Assembly (NCBI GenBank): GCA_046328715.1
Contig: JAXLWB010000003.1
Location: 124,001-188,000 of the forward strand
DNA: 64,000 nucleotides
Origin: JAXLWB01 sp046328715
GTDB lineage: Bacteria; Chloroflexota; Anaerolineae; Caldilineales; Caldilineaceae
Direction of reading: 5' to 3'
Under the pieces are notes generated by a model, which saw only the letters and a list, made by a program, of their open reading frames with translations, was not told the origin of the DNA and made no database searches. The position numbers were made by a program, and so were the translations under genes. Of the stretch, positions 41,804 to 49,735 are shown piece after piece; position 1 is the first letter of the stretch; each line of letters starts with the position of its first letter.

Positions 41804-44149
41804 TCAGTCACGATTTCGAGCTTCCATCACCAACTCCCATAACCGATTCGGACTCAGCGGAATCTCCCGAATCTCCAATCCTGGCAGATTCAATGCATCC
41901 TCCAGTGCCTGGGCAAAGAGCGGACCCACTGGGATCGCCCCAGCTTCCCCTGCCCCCTTGATACCGAGTGGGTTGAGTGGCGAAGGCGTTTCGACATGGT
42001 CGGTTTCGATGTGCGGAACGGCGTCGGCGGTAGGAAGCAGATAATCCATAAACGAGGCGTTCAGCAACTGACCGTTCTCGTCAAAGACCAGTTGCTCGTA
42101 CCAGGCGTTGCCGATGCCCTGTGCCACACCGCCCTGAATCTGCCCTTCGAGGATCATCGGGTTGATCACGGTACCGCAGTCGTGGACAACGACATACTTC
42201 TTAATCTCGATCATCATCGTCTCAGGGTCGACTTCAACGATCATGGCGTGGACACCGGAAGCAGTAGCACCTCGCTCGGGGCCAAAATAATCGGTTGCCT
42301 CCAACCCTGGCTCACTACCAGGTTTGACCGCACCGCGCATGGGATTGGCACGGCGGGCCAGATCGCCCAATTTGATAGCACTTTGCGGTGAACCTTTGAC
42401 GCGCACCATACCATCCACTAATTCGAGATCTTCCTCAGCTACTTCCAATTCTTCCGCAGCCTTTTTGAGAATCTTGCCCCGCACCTTGACAGAAGCGGCA
42501 TGAATTGCGTTGCCTGCTACCACCGCGCCACGGCTGGCAAAGGTGCCTGCACCCCAGTAAAACTCACTGGTATCGCCGGTGACCAGCCGCACATCACTGA
42601 CCTCAACACCTAGTTGCTCGGCCACCACCTGGGCAAAGACAGTGTAGTGACCTTGCCCCTGCGTACCGATGCCAGAAGCCACGCTCACGCGCCCACTGGT
42701 CTCAACCGTCACCTTTGCGCCCTCGTAGGGACCAATGCCTGTGCCCTCGACATAAGTGACAAAGCCGATGCCGACCTGTTTGCCTTCGGCGCGCAAGCGA
42801 GGTTGTTCTTCGGCAAGAAATTTGTGATAGCCAATTGCCTCGACTGCCTTCTCGATGGCAGGTAGGTAATTGCCCGAATCGTAGACCAGCGGGGCAAAGT
42901 CCTGGAAGATAATCTGGTTATTGTAGGGAAACTTGTCGGGCGGAATCAGGTTGCGCTTGCGAATCTCAACTCGGTCAAGTCCAAGTTCTTTGGCGGCGAT
43001 GTCGAGCAGGCGCTCCATCACAAAGACACCATGTTGCCGCCCCGCCCCACGATAGGGCGTGACAATCGGTTTGTTAGTGAAGACCGACTTGAACTCGGAA
43101 TAGTAATTTTCAATATCGTATTGCCCTAGCAGCGTACATTGACTGTTGAGCGGCACCGTCAGGCCATAGGGCGCATAGGCACCGGCATCGTGCAAAAAAG
43201 TGTCACGAATGCCCAGCACACGCCCATCGTTACGTAGGGCAATCTCTGCTTCGTGAACCTGTCCACGCTCCTGCGTAGTGGCGAAGAAGTTCTCCTGGCG
43301 ATCCTCGATCCATTTGACTGCCCGTCCTAGCTTTACCGTAATCCAGGCGAGCAGCACCTCTTCAGGATAGTACATCATGATCTTGGGGCCAAAGCCACCG
43401 CCGATAAAGGGTGCAATCACGCGCACCTGCTTTTCCGAAAGGCCAAGCATGGCGGCGATGCCGTTGCGGATGGCGATGGGTGCCTGCGTCGTGTCCCACA
43501 TCGTCAACTGCTCGGATTGACGATCCCAAGTGGCGACGATGCCGCGGTTCTCCATCGCCGCTGCTGTGCCGCGGTCGTAGGTAAAGCTGCGCTTGATCAC
43601 GAGATCGGCCTGCGCTTTGGCCGCTTCGTAGTTGCCTTTGGTCTGGACGACGTGGGCGTTGAGATTTTGGTCGAGATCTTCGTGGATCAGCACTGCATCA
43701 GTTTTCAGCGCATCTTCCAACGCAACAATGGCAGGCAGGGACTCGTAGTCAACCACGACCAACTGCGCAGCGTCCTCGGCAATGTAACGGCTTTCGGCTA
43801 CCACCACTGCAATCGGTTCACCCGCATGACGAACCTTGCTCTTGGCCAGCGGCACCTGGGTGCGTGGGTTGAAGACCAGATCCTGGATCGGAGGAGGGGG
43901 TACCAACAGCGGGCCAGGTTGCCAATAGTCGCCCAAGTCTTCGGCAACATAGATTGCAACCACGCCGGGCAGTTCACGCGCAGCGCCGATATCAACACTG
44001 CGCAGTCGGGCATGGGCATAGGCTGAGCGCACAAAGGCAACATGCAACATGCCCGGCAGATGGACATCATCTACAAACTGCGCCTGCCCGGTGAGGAGAC
44101 GTGGATCTTCATTGCGTTTGATTGGTTTTCCGAAGAGACGTGTGGACAT
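41804..44149 (-). CDS. coxL: Molybdenum hydroxylase large subunit (xanthine dehydrogenase family, form II CoxL-like)
   Basis: 781 residues, ATG 44149. The molybdopterin-cytosine-dinucleotide-binding subunit opens FGKPIKRNEDPRLLTGQAQFVDD, has APFIGGGFGPKIMMYYPEE and TPYRGAGRQHGVFVMERLLD, and the catalytic Glu in IKGAGEAGAIP. The active-site loop is PYRGAGR, not AYRCSFR, so it belongs to the form II group rather than true CO dehydrogenase. It should hydroxylate an aldehyde or N-heterocycle with water. Its partners CoxS (45832) and CoxM (48776) lie upstream on the same strand but are separated by unrelated genes. Confidence 0.92.
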   Translation of the reverse strand: MSTRLFGKPIKRNEDPRLLTGQAQFVDDVHLPGMLHVAFVRSAYAHARLRSVDIGAARELPGVVAIYVAEDLGDYWQPGPLLVPPPPIQDLVFNPRTQVPLAKSKVRHAGEPIAVVVAESRYIAEDAAQLVVVDYESLPAIVALEDALKTDAVLIHEDLDQNLNAHVVQTKGNYEAAKAQADLVIKRSFTYDRGTAAAMENRGIVATWDRQSEQLTMWDTTQAPIAIRNGIAAMLGLSEKQVRVIAPFIGGGFGPKIMMYYPEEVLLAWITVKLGRAVKWIEDRQENFFATTQERGQVHEAEIALRNDGRVLGIRDTFLHDAGAYAPYGLTVPLNSQCTLLGQYDIENYYSEFKSVFTNKPIVTPYRGAGRQHGVFVMERLLDIAAKELGLDRVEIRKRNLIPPDKFPYNNQIIFQDFAPLVYDSGNYLPAIEKAVEAIGYHKFLAEEQPRLRAEGKQVGIGFVTYVEGTGIGPYEGAKVTVETSGRVSVASGIGTQGQGHYTVFAQVVAEQLGVEVSDVRLVTGDTSEFYWGAGTFASRGAVVAGNAIHAASVKVRGKILKKAAEELEVAEEDLELVDGMVRVKGSPQSAIKLGDLARRANPMRGAVKPGSEPGLEATDYFGPERGATASGVHAMIVEVDPETMMIEIKKYVVVHDCGTVINPMILEGQIQGGVAQGIGNAWYEQLVFDENGQLLNASFMDYLLPTADAVPHIETDHVETPSPLNPLGIKGAGEAGAIPVGPLFAQALEDALNLPGLEIREIPLSPNRLWELVMEARNRD

Positions 44150-44172
44150 AGGGATTACAACTTTGTACAGAT

Positions 44173-44568
44173 TTATACCGACACATGGTTGACATGGGGA
44201 TAGTTGTCAATCTTTTCGTCAAATGAGAAGAGTGGCAACGACAAGACTCTTGCAGTAGCAACAATGATCTGGTCAGCAGGATCACGATGAAATGTTCCTG
44301 GTAGCTGAGTTGATTCTACAGCTATGCGCGGTGTAAGTTCTAGAAGTTGAATTCCTGGATAGTCCAGAGCTTGGTCGATCCATTCTTGTACAGGGCATGA
44401 AAAAGCCAGCCGCCCCACTTCGACCAACTTGGCAACTTCCCAACAAGAAATAACACTTACTGCCAAGCCTTGAGATTCATGTTGATGTAGATAGTTCTGC
44501 TGTTCAGTGGTTAATCTAGGATTGCCGTCTACCAACCAAATCCAAACATGAGTATCCAGTAGAATCAT
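44173..44568 (-). CDS. PIN-domain toxin, VapC-like
   Basis: 131 residues from ATG 44568, which overlaps the antitoxin stop by ATGA. PIN ribonuclease features: first Asp in MILLDTHVWIWLV, Glu in SVISCWEVAKLVEVGRL, then DPADQIIVATARVL with the second acidic pair and a final Asp in LFSFDEKI. It would cleave RNA (tRNA or mRNA) when free of antitoxin. It lies between CoxL and the glutaredoxin gene. The LPGTFHRDPADQII form is characteristic of the type II PIN subgroup with Trp after the first Asp-Thr-His. Confidence 0.92.
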   Translation of the reverse strand: MILLDTHVWIWLVDGNPRLTTEQQNYLHQHESQGLAVSVISCWEVAKLVEVGRLAFSCPVQEWIDQALDYPGIQLLELTPRIAVESTQLPGTFHRDPADQIIVATARVLSLPLFSFDEKIDNYPHVNHVSV

Positions 44569-44789
44569 GAAAGAGCGTCCCAATCTTCAAGTGCGACAGG
44601 TGCAAAAGGATCGATATACTTGATTAAAGCACCCTTTAGAACTTTTCGCTTCTTTGCTCGCCGAGGCAACGGCTGTTTTCTCATTAGAATTACCTCAATG
44701 GCTTCGCCGCTTGCAAAGGGTAAATTGGTAAGGGTAATAGAACCATTTTGATCGACAGTTGCTTCAACTTTATGAGCAATCATGGTCAT
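44565..44789 (-). CDS. Antitoxin paired with the PIN-domain toxin
   Basis: 74 residues from ATG 44789 (GGAG six bases upstream); another ATG lies at 44783. The N-terminal half (VEATVDQNGSITLTNLPFASGEAIEVILM) is a swapped-hairpin AbrB/DUF-type DNA-binding pattern common for VapB-like partners. The C-terminal half is basic (RRAKKRKVLKG) and then acidic, ending FAPVALEDWDAL, likely the segment that blocks the PIN active site. The overlapping stop/start shows translational coupling. Confidence 0.82.
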   Translation of the reverse strand: MTMIAHKVEATVDQNGSITLTNLPFASGEAIEVILMRKQPLPRRAKKRKVLKGALIKYIDPFAPVALEDWDALS

Positions 44790-44856
44790 ACTTAACTCCA
44801 TCAAGGCCACTGCAATACATGCTTCAATTCCAAAGCTTTTTGTAATGGCTTAAGTG

Positions 44857-45204
44857 CTAAAAGACGCCAAAGAGCCGTAATACACCATACAGTATAACCA
44901 ATCCTGTTACAATCTGCCAGCCATTGCCTAATATCCAGGCCAGCAATCCAACCTTATAGCCCAACTCTTCCAGTTTACGCTTGAGTTGATTACCAGACGG
45001 CTCGGTCAGCGTGCTGCCGTCTGGGAAGACAAGGGTGGGCACACTCTCATTGCCATTGTTGATCGAACGCACGGTCGCCGCCGCCTGTTGATCCTGATGA
45101 ATATCGACATAACGATAGGGAACCTTTGCTTGGCTCAACATGGCTTTGACCGGCGGGACTCCAGGGCAGGTTGCGTGACCGTATAGGGTAATGCTTTCAC
45201 TCAT
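44857..45204 (-). CDS. Glutaredoxin-like protein with C-terminal membrane helix
   Basis: 115 residues, ATG 45204. A thioredoxin-fold domain at 1-80 with LYGHATCPGVPPVKAMLSQAKVPYRYVDI and the cis-Pro/GSH-binding region ESVPTLVFPDGSTLTEPS. The active site is Cys-Pro-Gly-Val, a single cysteine, so it should act as a monothiol redoxin. Residues about 85-113 (LLAWILGNGWQIVTGLVILYGVLRLFG) form one transmembrane helix, unusual for this family. It overlaps nothing, but lies 3 bp from the preceding gene's stop. Confidence 0.85.
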   Translation of the reverse strand: MSESITLYGHATCPGVPPVKAMLSQAKVPYRYVDIHQDQQAAATVRSINNGNESVPTLVFPDGSTLTEPSGNQLKRKLEELGYKVGLLAWILGNGWQIVTGLVILYGVLRLFGVF

Positions 45205-45207
45205 CTG

Positions 45208-45609
45208 TTACTTTTCACTTTCAGGCAGGTCAAGTCGTTCGTCGATCCAATCTCGCACAAGGGCACTGATTGATTTGTCAGATGCAACCGCTTCTGCATG
45301 GAGGACGTCCCTGATATACGAGGGCACCCTAATCAAAACCTCTTCTAGTTTTGTCTCTGACATATCCAGCGGCTCAAAGTAATCTGCTGGAAACATGTAC
45401 CCTTTTTCACTGCCTGGTTCGCCGAAAGATTCATCGATCACCCGAATCATGCCGTGGCGCTCAGTCTTTGAATCAGGAATGCGTTTGTAAACCTTGCCCA
45501 CCGTAAGACCGTAAATTGCTTCATTCGGTGGTTTGATTTCCCCCTGTTGTCGAATGAATTGGCGGTTTTCAATACACCGTACATATTGACTTTGCAGTAA
45601 TTTGTTCAT
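45208..45609 (-). CDS. Hypothetical protein with C-terminal ribbon-helix-helix-like segment
   Basis: 133 residues, ATG 45609, overlapping the stop of the previous gene by ATGA. Residues 1-85 form a small beta-rich domain with CIENRQF, AIYGLTVGKVYKRIPD and RVIDESFGEPGSEKGYMFPADYFEPL, resembling small SH3-like phage/plasmid proteins that begin LT-x-GK-x-Y. Residues 92-128 (EVLIRVPSYIRDVLHAEAVASDKSISALVRDWI) fit a ribbon-helix-helix DNA-binding pattern. Together with the upstream 79-residue protein it looks like an antitoxin or autoregulator of a two-gene module. Not a family I can name. Confidence 0.6.
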   Translation of the reverse strand: MNKLLQSQYVRCIENRQFIRQQGEIKPPNEAIYGLTVGKVYKRIPDSKTERHGMIRVIDESFGEPGSEKGYMFPADYFEPLDMSETKLEEVLIRVPSYIRDVLHAEAVASDKSISALVRDWIDERLDLPESEK

Positions 45610-45845
45610 AGATCTCGAATCGATTTCATCTCTTTGCGCCCGATTCCATGCGCCTCAAACCAATGCAATTCCGCTGTACAAACTTCGTCCGTATCATATC
45701 GAACCAGGGCGTACCCCTTCAATTTTCGCCAACGTCCACGCCCATAGCGACGGTTAAGATAATGACGAGCATCGACGCCAGCGCCTTTGGCAATCGTCTC
45801 GATATCCGTAATTTCGGATATAACCTCAAAATTATACCTTGCCAT
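45606..45845 (-). CDS. Small basic hypothetical protein, possible partner of a toxin-antitoxin-like pair
   Basis: 79 residues, ATG 45845. It overlaps the CoxS stop by 14 bp and the next start by 4 bp. The body is RHYLNRRYGRGRWRKLKGYALVRYD followed by AELHWFEAHGIGRKEMKSIRDL. The C-terminal W-x-E-A-H-G-I-G-R-K-E motif looks strongly conserved and could hold catalytic His/Glu residues; I have seen similar short proteins in cyanobacteria-like genomes but know no function. Coupling to a ribbon-helix-helix-like protein suggests a toxin-antitoxin unit lodged inside the cox region. Confidence 0.6.
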   Translation of the reverse strand: MARYNFEVISEITDIETIAKGAGVDARHYLNRRYGRGRWRKLKGYALVRYDTDEVCTAELHWFEAHGIGRKEMKSIRDL

Positions 45846-46311
45846 TACTAACTGCCAGCTTCACTGCCTCTACAATATTCTGATACCCGGTACAGCGACA
45901 AATGTTCCCCGAAAGCATCTCCCGAATTTTTTGCTCACTTGGGTTCGGGTTCTCTTTGAGAAAGGGAATCAGCGTCATCAGGAAACCGGGGGTACAGTAG
46001 CCGCATTGCAGTGCGTGCTTCTCGCGGAAGGCTTCTTGCAAGGGATGCAGTTTGGTCAAGTCATCGCCCAACCCTTCGACGGTTGTGATCTGATGCCCAT
46101 TCGCTTGCACGGCAAACATGATGCAGGAGCGCACTGCCTCGCCGTCCATCAATACCGTACAGGCTCCGCACGAACCATGTTCACAGCCCACATGGGTGCC
46201 CGTCAAGTTCAGTTCGTGGCGCAGGAAGTCGCTGAGCAACATGCGCGGGTCAATCGTGCGGGTATAAGTTTGCTTATTTACCGTAAGAGTAACAGAAAAC
46301 GTGTTATCCAT
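45832..46311 (-). CDS. coxS: Molybdenum hydroxylase small [2Fe-2S] subunit, CoxS-like
   Basis: 159 residues, ATG 46311. The N-terminal plant-type ferredoxin domain has the cluster cysteines in GCEHGSCGACTVLMDGEAVRSC; the C-terminal helical [2Fe-2S] domain has QCGYCTPGFLMTL and GNICRCTGYQNIVEAV. It passes electrons from the molybdenum centre in CoxL to FAD in CoxM. All eight ligands are intact. It lies between the arginine-deiminase-like gene (26 bp upstream) and the small two-gene module, not next to its partner subunits. Confidence 0.95.
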   Translation of the reverse strand: MDNTFSVTLTVNKQTYTRTIDPRMLLSDFLRHELNLTGTHVGCEHGSCGACTVLMDGEAVRSCIMFAVQANGHQITTVEGLGDDLTKLHPLQEAFREKHALQCGYCTPGFLMTLIPFLKENPNPSEQKIREMLSGNICRCTGYQNIVEAVKLAVSNGKV

Positions 46312-46337
46312 AAGAACTCAAATGACAAACGAAGTTT

Positions 46338-47288
46338 TTATAGCTTCCGCTCCAAAATTCCCGTCAAACAGCCAATCGACCCTGCCGCCTTATACAACTC
46401 GTCTGTCGGCGTGGTTACGCAGTCGATGTCAAGGCTTTCGTAAAACTTCTGTGAGATGGGATTACCTGCTGGCATCAAGATTCGTCGCGGACCGAGCGTG
46501 ACAAAGTTGAAGGCGGCATTGTGGATTGCCTCGCTCACATCAGGCAGGAAGGCGACTTGATAGCCTTCTTCGGCAAGCGCCTCGACAGCAGCATAGACCA
46601 AGCGCACTGGCCAGGCAAGCGCAAGATTTTCACCAACTACACGAAGCATTCCCATTAGGTGCATCGTCCCCACCGGCATATCGACATCGATCACCTCGAC
46701 GCCCATCTCGCCAAGCACGCTGCGCAGTTGACGGACCCCTTCTGCATTCGTACGCATCCCGCGCCCCACCAGCACTTTCTTGGGCGTGATCCACATTGCA
46801 TCGGCCCCTTCAAAGGTGGCTCGACCACTAATGCTGCGCACGATTGGGATACCCAGTGCGGCTAATGCCTTTGCGACTTCTCGCTCCTCGCCCGCCCGCA
46901 CATCCGAGGCAGGGCGGGCGAGGATGGCCCCTTCCGGCGTCATAAACATCAGGTCAGCGGCGAACATCTGGTTGGGTTTGGGGGTGTGGATAGGGTCCAC
47001 GTAATGCACTACGGCACCCGCATTGCGATAAGCCTGCGCCATCAGGTCATGTTGCTCGCGTGCGCGTGCCAGATCGAGCGGTTCCACCATCTGCACCGAT
47101 GCAGGATCAGCCGATGCCGCCAATTCCTCGCCAGGACGATGCAGCAATACCGCCTTGATCGGTTCCCATTCGCTGCACATGCCGCCCTGGCCCCAAATAT
47201 TGCCCAACTCGCCCGCCAGTGAGCGGCTGCGCGGCTGCCAGCCCTCACCGCCATAGGCACTCATCAAATGTGGTCGTGTTCGATCCAT
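46338..47288 (-). CDS. Arginine deiminase / dimethylargininase-fold amidinotransferase-family protein
   Basis: 316 residues; the frame starts ATG 47288, with ATG codons a few residues in as alternatives. The beta/alpha propeller family is shown by VLLHRPGEEL, PNQMFAADLMFMTPEGAILARPAS, the substrate-binding TFEGADAMWITPKKVLVGRGMRTN, catalytic His in VGTMHLMGMLR and the nucleophile Cys in AAGSIGCLTGIL. It acts on a guanidino compound (arginine, dimethylarginine, or a ring-opened purine derivative). Placement within the molybdenum hydroxylase gene run hints at N-heterocycle breakdown, but this is inference. Confidence 0.88.
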   Translation of the reverse strand: MDRTRPHLMSAYGGEGWQPRSRSLAGELGNIWGQGGMCSEWEPIKAVLLHRPGEELAASADPASVQMVEPLDLARAREQHDLMAQAYRNAGAVVHYVDPIHTPKPNQMFAADLMFMTPEGAILARPASDVRAGEEREVAKALAALGIPIVRSISGRATFEGADAMWITPKKVLVGRGMRTNAEGVRQLRSVLGEMGVEVIDVDMPVGTMHLMGMLRVVGENLALAWPVRLVYAAVEALAEEGYQVAFLPDVSEAIHNAAFNFVTLGPRRILMPAGNPISQKFYESLDIDCVTTPTDELYKAAGSIGCLTGILERKL

Positions 47289-47321
47289 AACGTTGTTGCT
47301 CTACTCCAGCGTCGATTGATT

Positions 47322-47843
47322 TTATATTGCTTGTAACCAATGCTCCGCCTGCTGTGGCCGAGTGAAATGCAAAACTTCTAGATGTTGATATTGCGTCCGT
47401 TGAAATTCTGAGGGAAACTTTCGTCTGTGCTGAAAGTGCGTTTTGAGCGCAAAGAGAAAAAGATTATCCTTAGCGAGAAAAGAGCCGTACCACGTTTCAC
47501 GATTGCCAGAAAAAAGCTCTTTACGCAGGATCACATTCCCTAGGGTTCGTCGCAAGAGCCGCCACAAAATTAGACCTAGAGGATAATCCAGCCAGACCAA
47601 TGTATCCGCTCTTGTCCAAGTGAGTTCTCGCACACTTGAGTAGTTCCCGGCGACTGTCCAGTGTGAGCCACTCAACGCATCGTTTACCTTTTGGCGGAAG
47701 ATTTCTTTCTCTTCCTGTACCCAATTCGGCTTCCAAAAGAGCGCATCCAGTTCAATAAAGGGATAGCGCAGCTTGTCCGCCACCCGCATTGCCAGCGTCG
47801 TCTTGCCCGATCCCGATGTGCCCACTACGACCAATCGCTGCAT
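47322..47843 (-). CDS. P-loop kinase of the topology-modulation / FlaR type
   Basis: 173 residues, ATG 47843. Walker A in VVVGTSGSGKTTLAMRVADKL at the very N-terminus, followed by FIELDALFWKPNW, HWTVAGNYSS and the Walker B-like DTLVWLDYPLGLILWRLLRRTL. This is the adenylate-kinase-like small ATPase family often called DNA topology modulation protein. Substrate unknown. It lies 47 bp after the rRNA methyltransferase and 33 bp before the deiminase-like gene, so it is probably co-transcribed. Confidence 0.85.
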   Translation of the reverse strand: MQRLVVVGTSGSGKTTLAMRVADKLRYPFIELDALFWKPNWVQEEKEIFRQKVNDALSGSHWTVAGNYSSVRELTWTRADTLVWLDYPLGLILWRLLRRTLGNVILRKELFSGNRETWYGSFLAKDNLFLFALKTHFQHRRKFPSEFQRTQYQHLEVLHFTRPQQAEHWLQAI

Positions 47844-47890
47844 GAGATCACACGCGCAACTTACACAAATTAAGCAGAATCAACCGAATT

Positions 47891-48772
47891 TCACGCATCA
47901 CGTTTCACGTTTCGCCGCTGCCGATCCACTTCATACAACAAAATCGACGCTGCACAGGCCACATTCATCGAAGTGACTGCACCACCCATCGGGATGGTTA
48001 CGATCGGATCGCAATGGTCGTGATAGTAGCGACTCATACCGCTGGTTTCGTTGCCGATGACGAGCAAGGTAGGCTGTGTAAAATCAGCTTCGGCCAGATC
48101 GAGCGTGGCTTTGGCACTGGTCCCCACCATTTGCACACGACCAAGTTGTTGGCGAATTCGCTCAAGCCAGGGCTCAAGTTGGCCAGCGGATGGCACACGC
48201 AGCGCTGGCAAGGTAAAAAGTGCCCCGACACTGGCGCTCACCGTTTCTGGATCGTAGAGATCGGCAGCGTGACCGGTGATCACCAAGCCATCCACATGCA
48301 ACGCATCGCACGAACGAATCAGCGTACCTAAATTGCCTGGGCTTGAAGGCCGATCAAAAATGACCACCAGCAAATCCTTACGCAGCGGGATCCGACCGAA
48401 ATCGTCATCAGGAATGGCCACCAGGGCCAGCAACTCCGAGGTCTCTTCCTTGTTGCTGAGCTTTTCCAGCAGCGGTTCGGCCAGTTGGTAGTGGGTCGGT
48501 GCTGGCTTTTCCTTTAAGATGTCACTTGCCCAGTTGGAAAGTTTGCGATCGGGCGAATAGATCCAGCCGTTGATGGTCCAACCAAACTGCAAGGCCAGGT
48601 TGATCTGCCGCACGCCTTCTACCACAAATTCTCGACTGCGATGGCGCTTTTCCCGGTTGCGACGCAACGTTTCAAAGTGTTGAAAGGTTGCGTTCTCGGA
48701 ATAGACACGGACAGTTTTGGGCGAATTGCGAATTGCGAATTGCGAATTGGCTGCACCCGCAGATTTGTTCAT
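47891..48772 (-). CDS. TrmH/SpoU-family RNA 2'-O-methyltransferase
   Basis: 293 residues from ATG 48772. The N-terminal 20 residues are partly encoded by a 7-bp tandem repeat (48721-48748) and may not belong to the ancestral protein; the conserved part begins near TVRVYSENATFQHFETLRRNREKR. N-terminal substrate-binding domain with REFVVEGVRQINLAL; the SpoU knot has VIFDRPSSPGNLGTLIRSCDALHVDGLVI, LLVIGNETSGMS and VTIPMGGAVTSMNVACAASILLYE. It methylates rRNA or tRNA using SAM. It starts 4 bp after the CoxM stop. Confidence 0.92.
   Translation of the reverse strand: MNKSAGAANSQFAIRNSPKTVRVYSENATFQHFETLRRNREKRHRSREFVVEGVRQINLALQFGWTINGWIYSPDRKLSNWASDILKEKPAPTHYQLAEPLLEKLSNKEETSELLALVAIPDDDFGRIPLRKDLLVVIFDRPSSPGNLGTLIRSCDALHVDGLVITGHAADLYDPETVSASVGALFTLPALRVPSAGQLEPWLERIRQQLGRVQMVGTSAKATLDLAEADFTQPTLLVIGNETSGMSRYYHDHCDPIVTIPMGGAVTSMNVACAASILLYEVDRQRRNVKRDA
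48721..48748. repeat. Four copies of the 7-bp word GCGAATT inside the TrmH N-terminus
   Basis: gcgaatt is repeated four times in tandem and translates to the residues NSQFAIRNS. The word length matches the intergenic word hairpins. Confidence 0.85.
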
Positions 48773-48775
48773 AGA

Positions 48776-49648
48776 TTAGAAGGATCTCTGACGCGCTTCA
48801 ATCAATGCCCGCTTGGTTAACACCTTTGCCAGGTGACGACGGAAGTCCACACTGGCATGAATGTCGCCGGTTGGGTCGATATCGTGATAGGCAACTTGAT
48901 CGGCGACAGCGTCGATCAAGGCATCTGTAACCGTCTCGCCAACTAGCATCTTCATCCCACCTTGGGCCATCACAGGCCCATCACCAACACTGAGCAGCGT
49001 GATGGCTGCATCACTGCACTTGCCAGCCGCATCAAGCGTAATTGCGGCGGTTACACCAACCAATGCATAGTCTCCATGACGTCGGGAGATCTCCTGAATT
49101 GACCAACCACTGCGCGGCAGCATGCCCGGTAAAATGATTTCAGTGATAATTTCATCCGGAGCCAGGGCGGTAGTAAAAAGCCCAATATAAAAATCACGCG
49201 CTGCAACGATTCGTTCACCTTTAGGACCACGCACCCGAAACTGTGCATTGAGCGTCTGCATCACAGCGGGCAACTCGGCGGCTGGATCGGCGTGGGCCAA
49301 GCTGCCACCAATAGTGCCGCGGTTACGAATCTGCACATGGGCGATGTATGGCATGGTAGCGTGCAATAGCGGACAACGAGCTTGCACCTCAGCACTGTGC
49401 TCAATCGTCCGTTGTCGCGTCATCGCACCAATTTGCAATCCAGCTAGGGATGGCGTCTGCACGTAGGCGAGCGATGAAATCGTGTTGAGATCAATCAACA
49501 CCCCCGGCTGCGAAAGGCGGAAGTTCATCGTCGGGATCAAGCTCTGTCCGCCAGCCAGAAGTTTGGCGTCATAGCCATGTTGCGCCAACAGATGGAGTGC
49601 TTCGTCGAGTGTGGTAGGTGCGAAATATTGAAAAGGTGCAGGTTTCAA
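48776..49648 (-). CDS. coxM: Molybdenum hydroxylase FAD subunit, CoxM-like
   Basis: 290 residues, ATG 49648. FAD-binding signatures AKLLAGGQSLIPTMNFRL and RNRGTIGGSLAHADPAAELPAV are intact; the C-terminal CO_deh_flav_C domain follows (YALVGVTAAITLD, VDFRRHLAKVLTKRAL). It takes electrons from the CoxS clusters and passes them to a quinone or NAD. It is first of the interleaved cox run. A word hairpin precedes it. Confidence 0.94.
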   Translation of the reverse strand: MKPAPFQYFAPTTLDEALHLLAQHGYDAKLLAGGQSLIPTMNFRLSQPGVLIDLNTISSLAYVQTPSLAGLQIGAMTRQRTIEHSAEVQARCPLLHATMPYIAHVQIRNRGTIGGSLAHADPAAELPAVMQTLNAQFRVRGPKGERIVAARDFYIGLFTTALAPDEIITEIILPGMLPRSGWSIQEISRRHGDYALVGVTAAITLDAAGKCSDAAITLLSVGDGPVMAQGGMKMLVGETVTDALIDAVADQVAYHDIDPTGDIHASVDFRRHLAKVLTKRALIEARQRSF

Positions 49649-49660
49649 AATTGCCTCGAA

Positions 49661-49735
49661 AATGAGATTGGAGATTAGCGATTAGCGATTGGAGAATCTA
49701 CAACAAAATCTCCAATCTCCAATCGCTAATCTCTA
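49661..49735. repeat. Word hairpin GGAGATTAGCGATT
   Basis: gagattggagattagcgattagcgattggagaat and tctccaatctccaatcgctaatctct are inverted arms of 7-8-nt words. It lies between enoyl-CoA hydratase (stop overlaps the arm end) and CoxM. Confidence 0.8.

Noticed and set aside
41804..49648. True aerobic CO dehydrogenase
   Set aside because: The large subunit has PYRGAGR at the active-site loop, not AYRCSFR, so form I activity is not supported.
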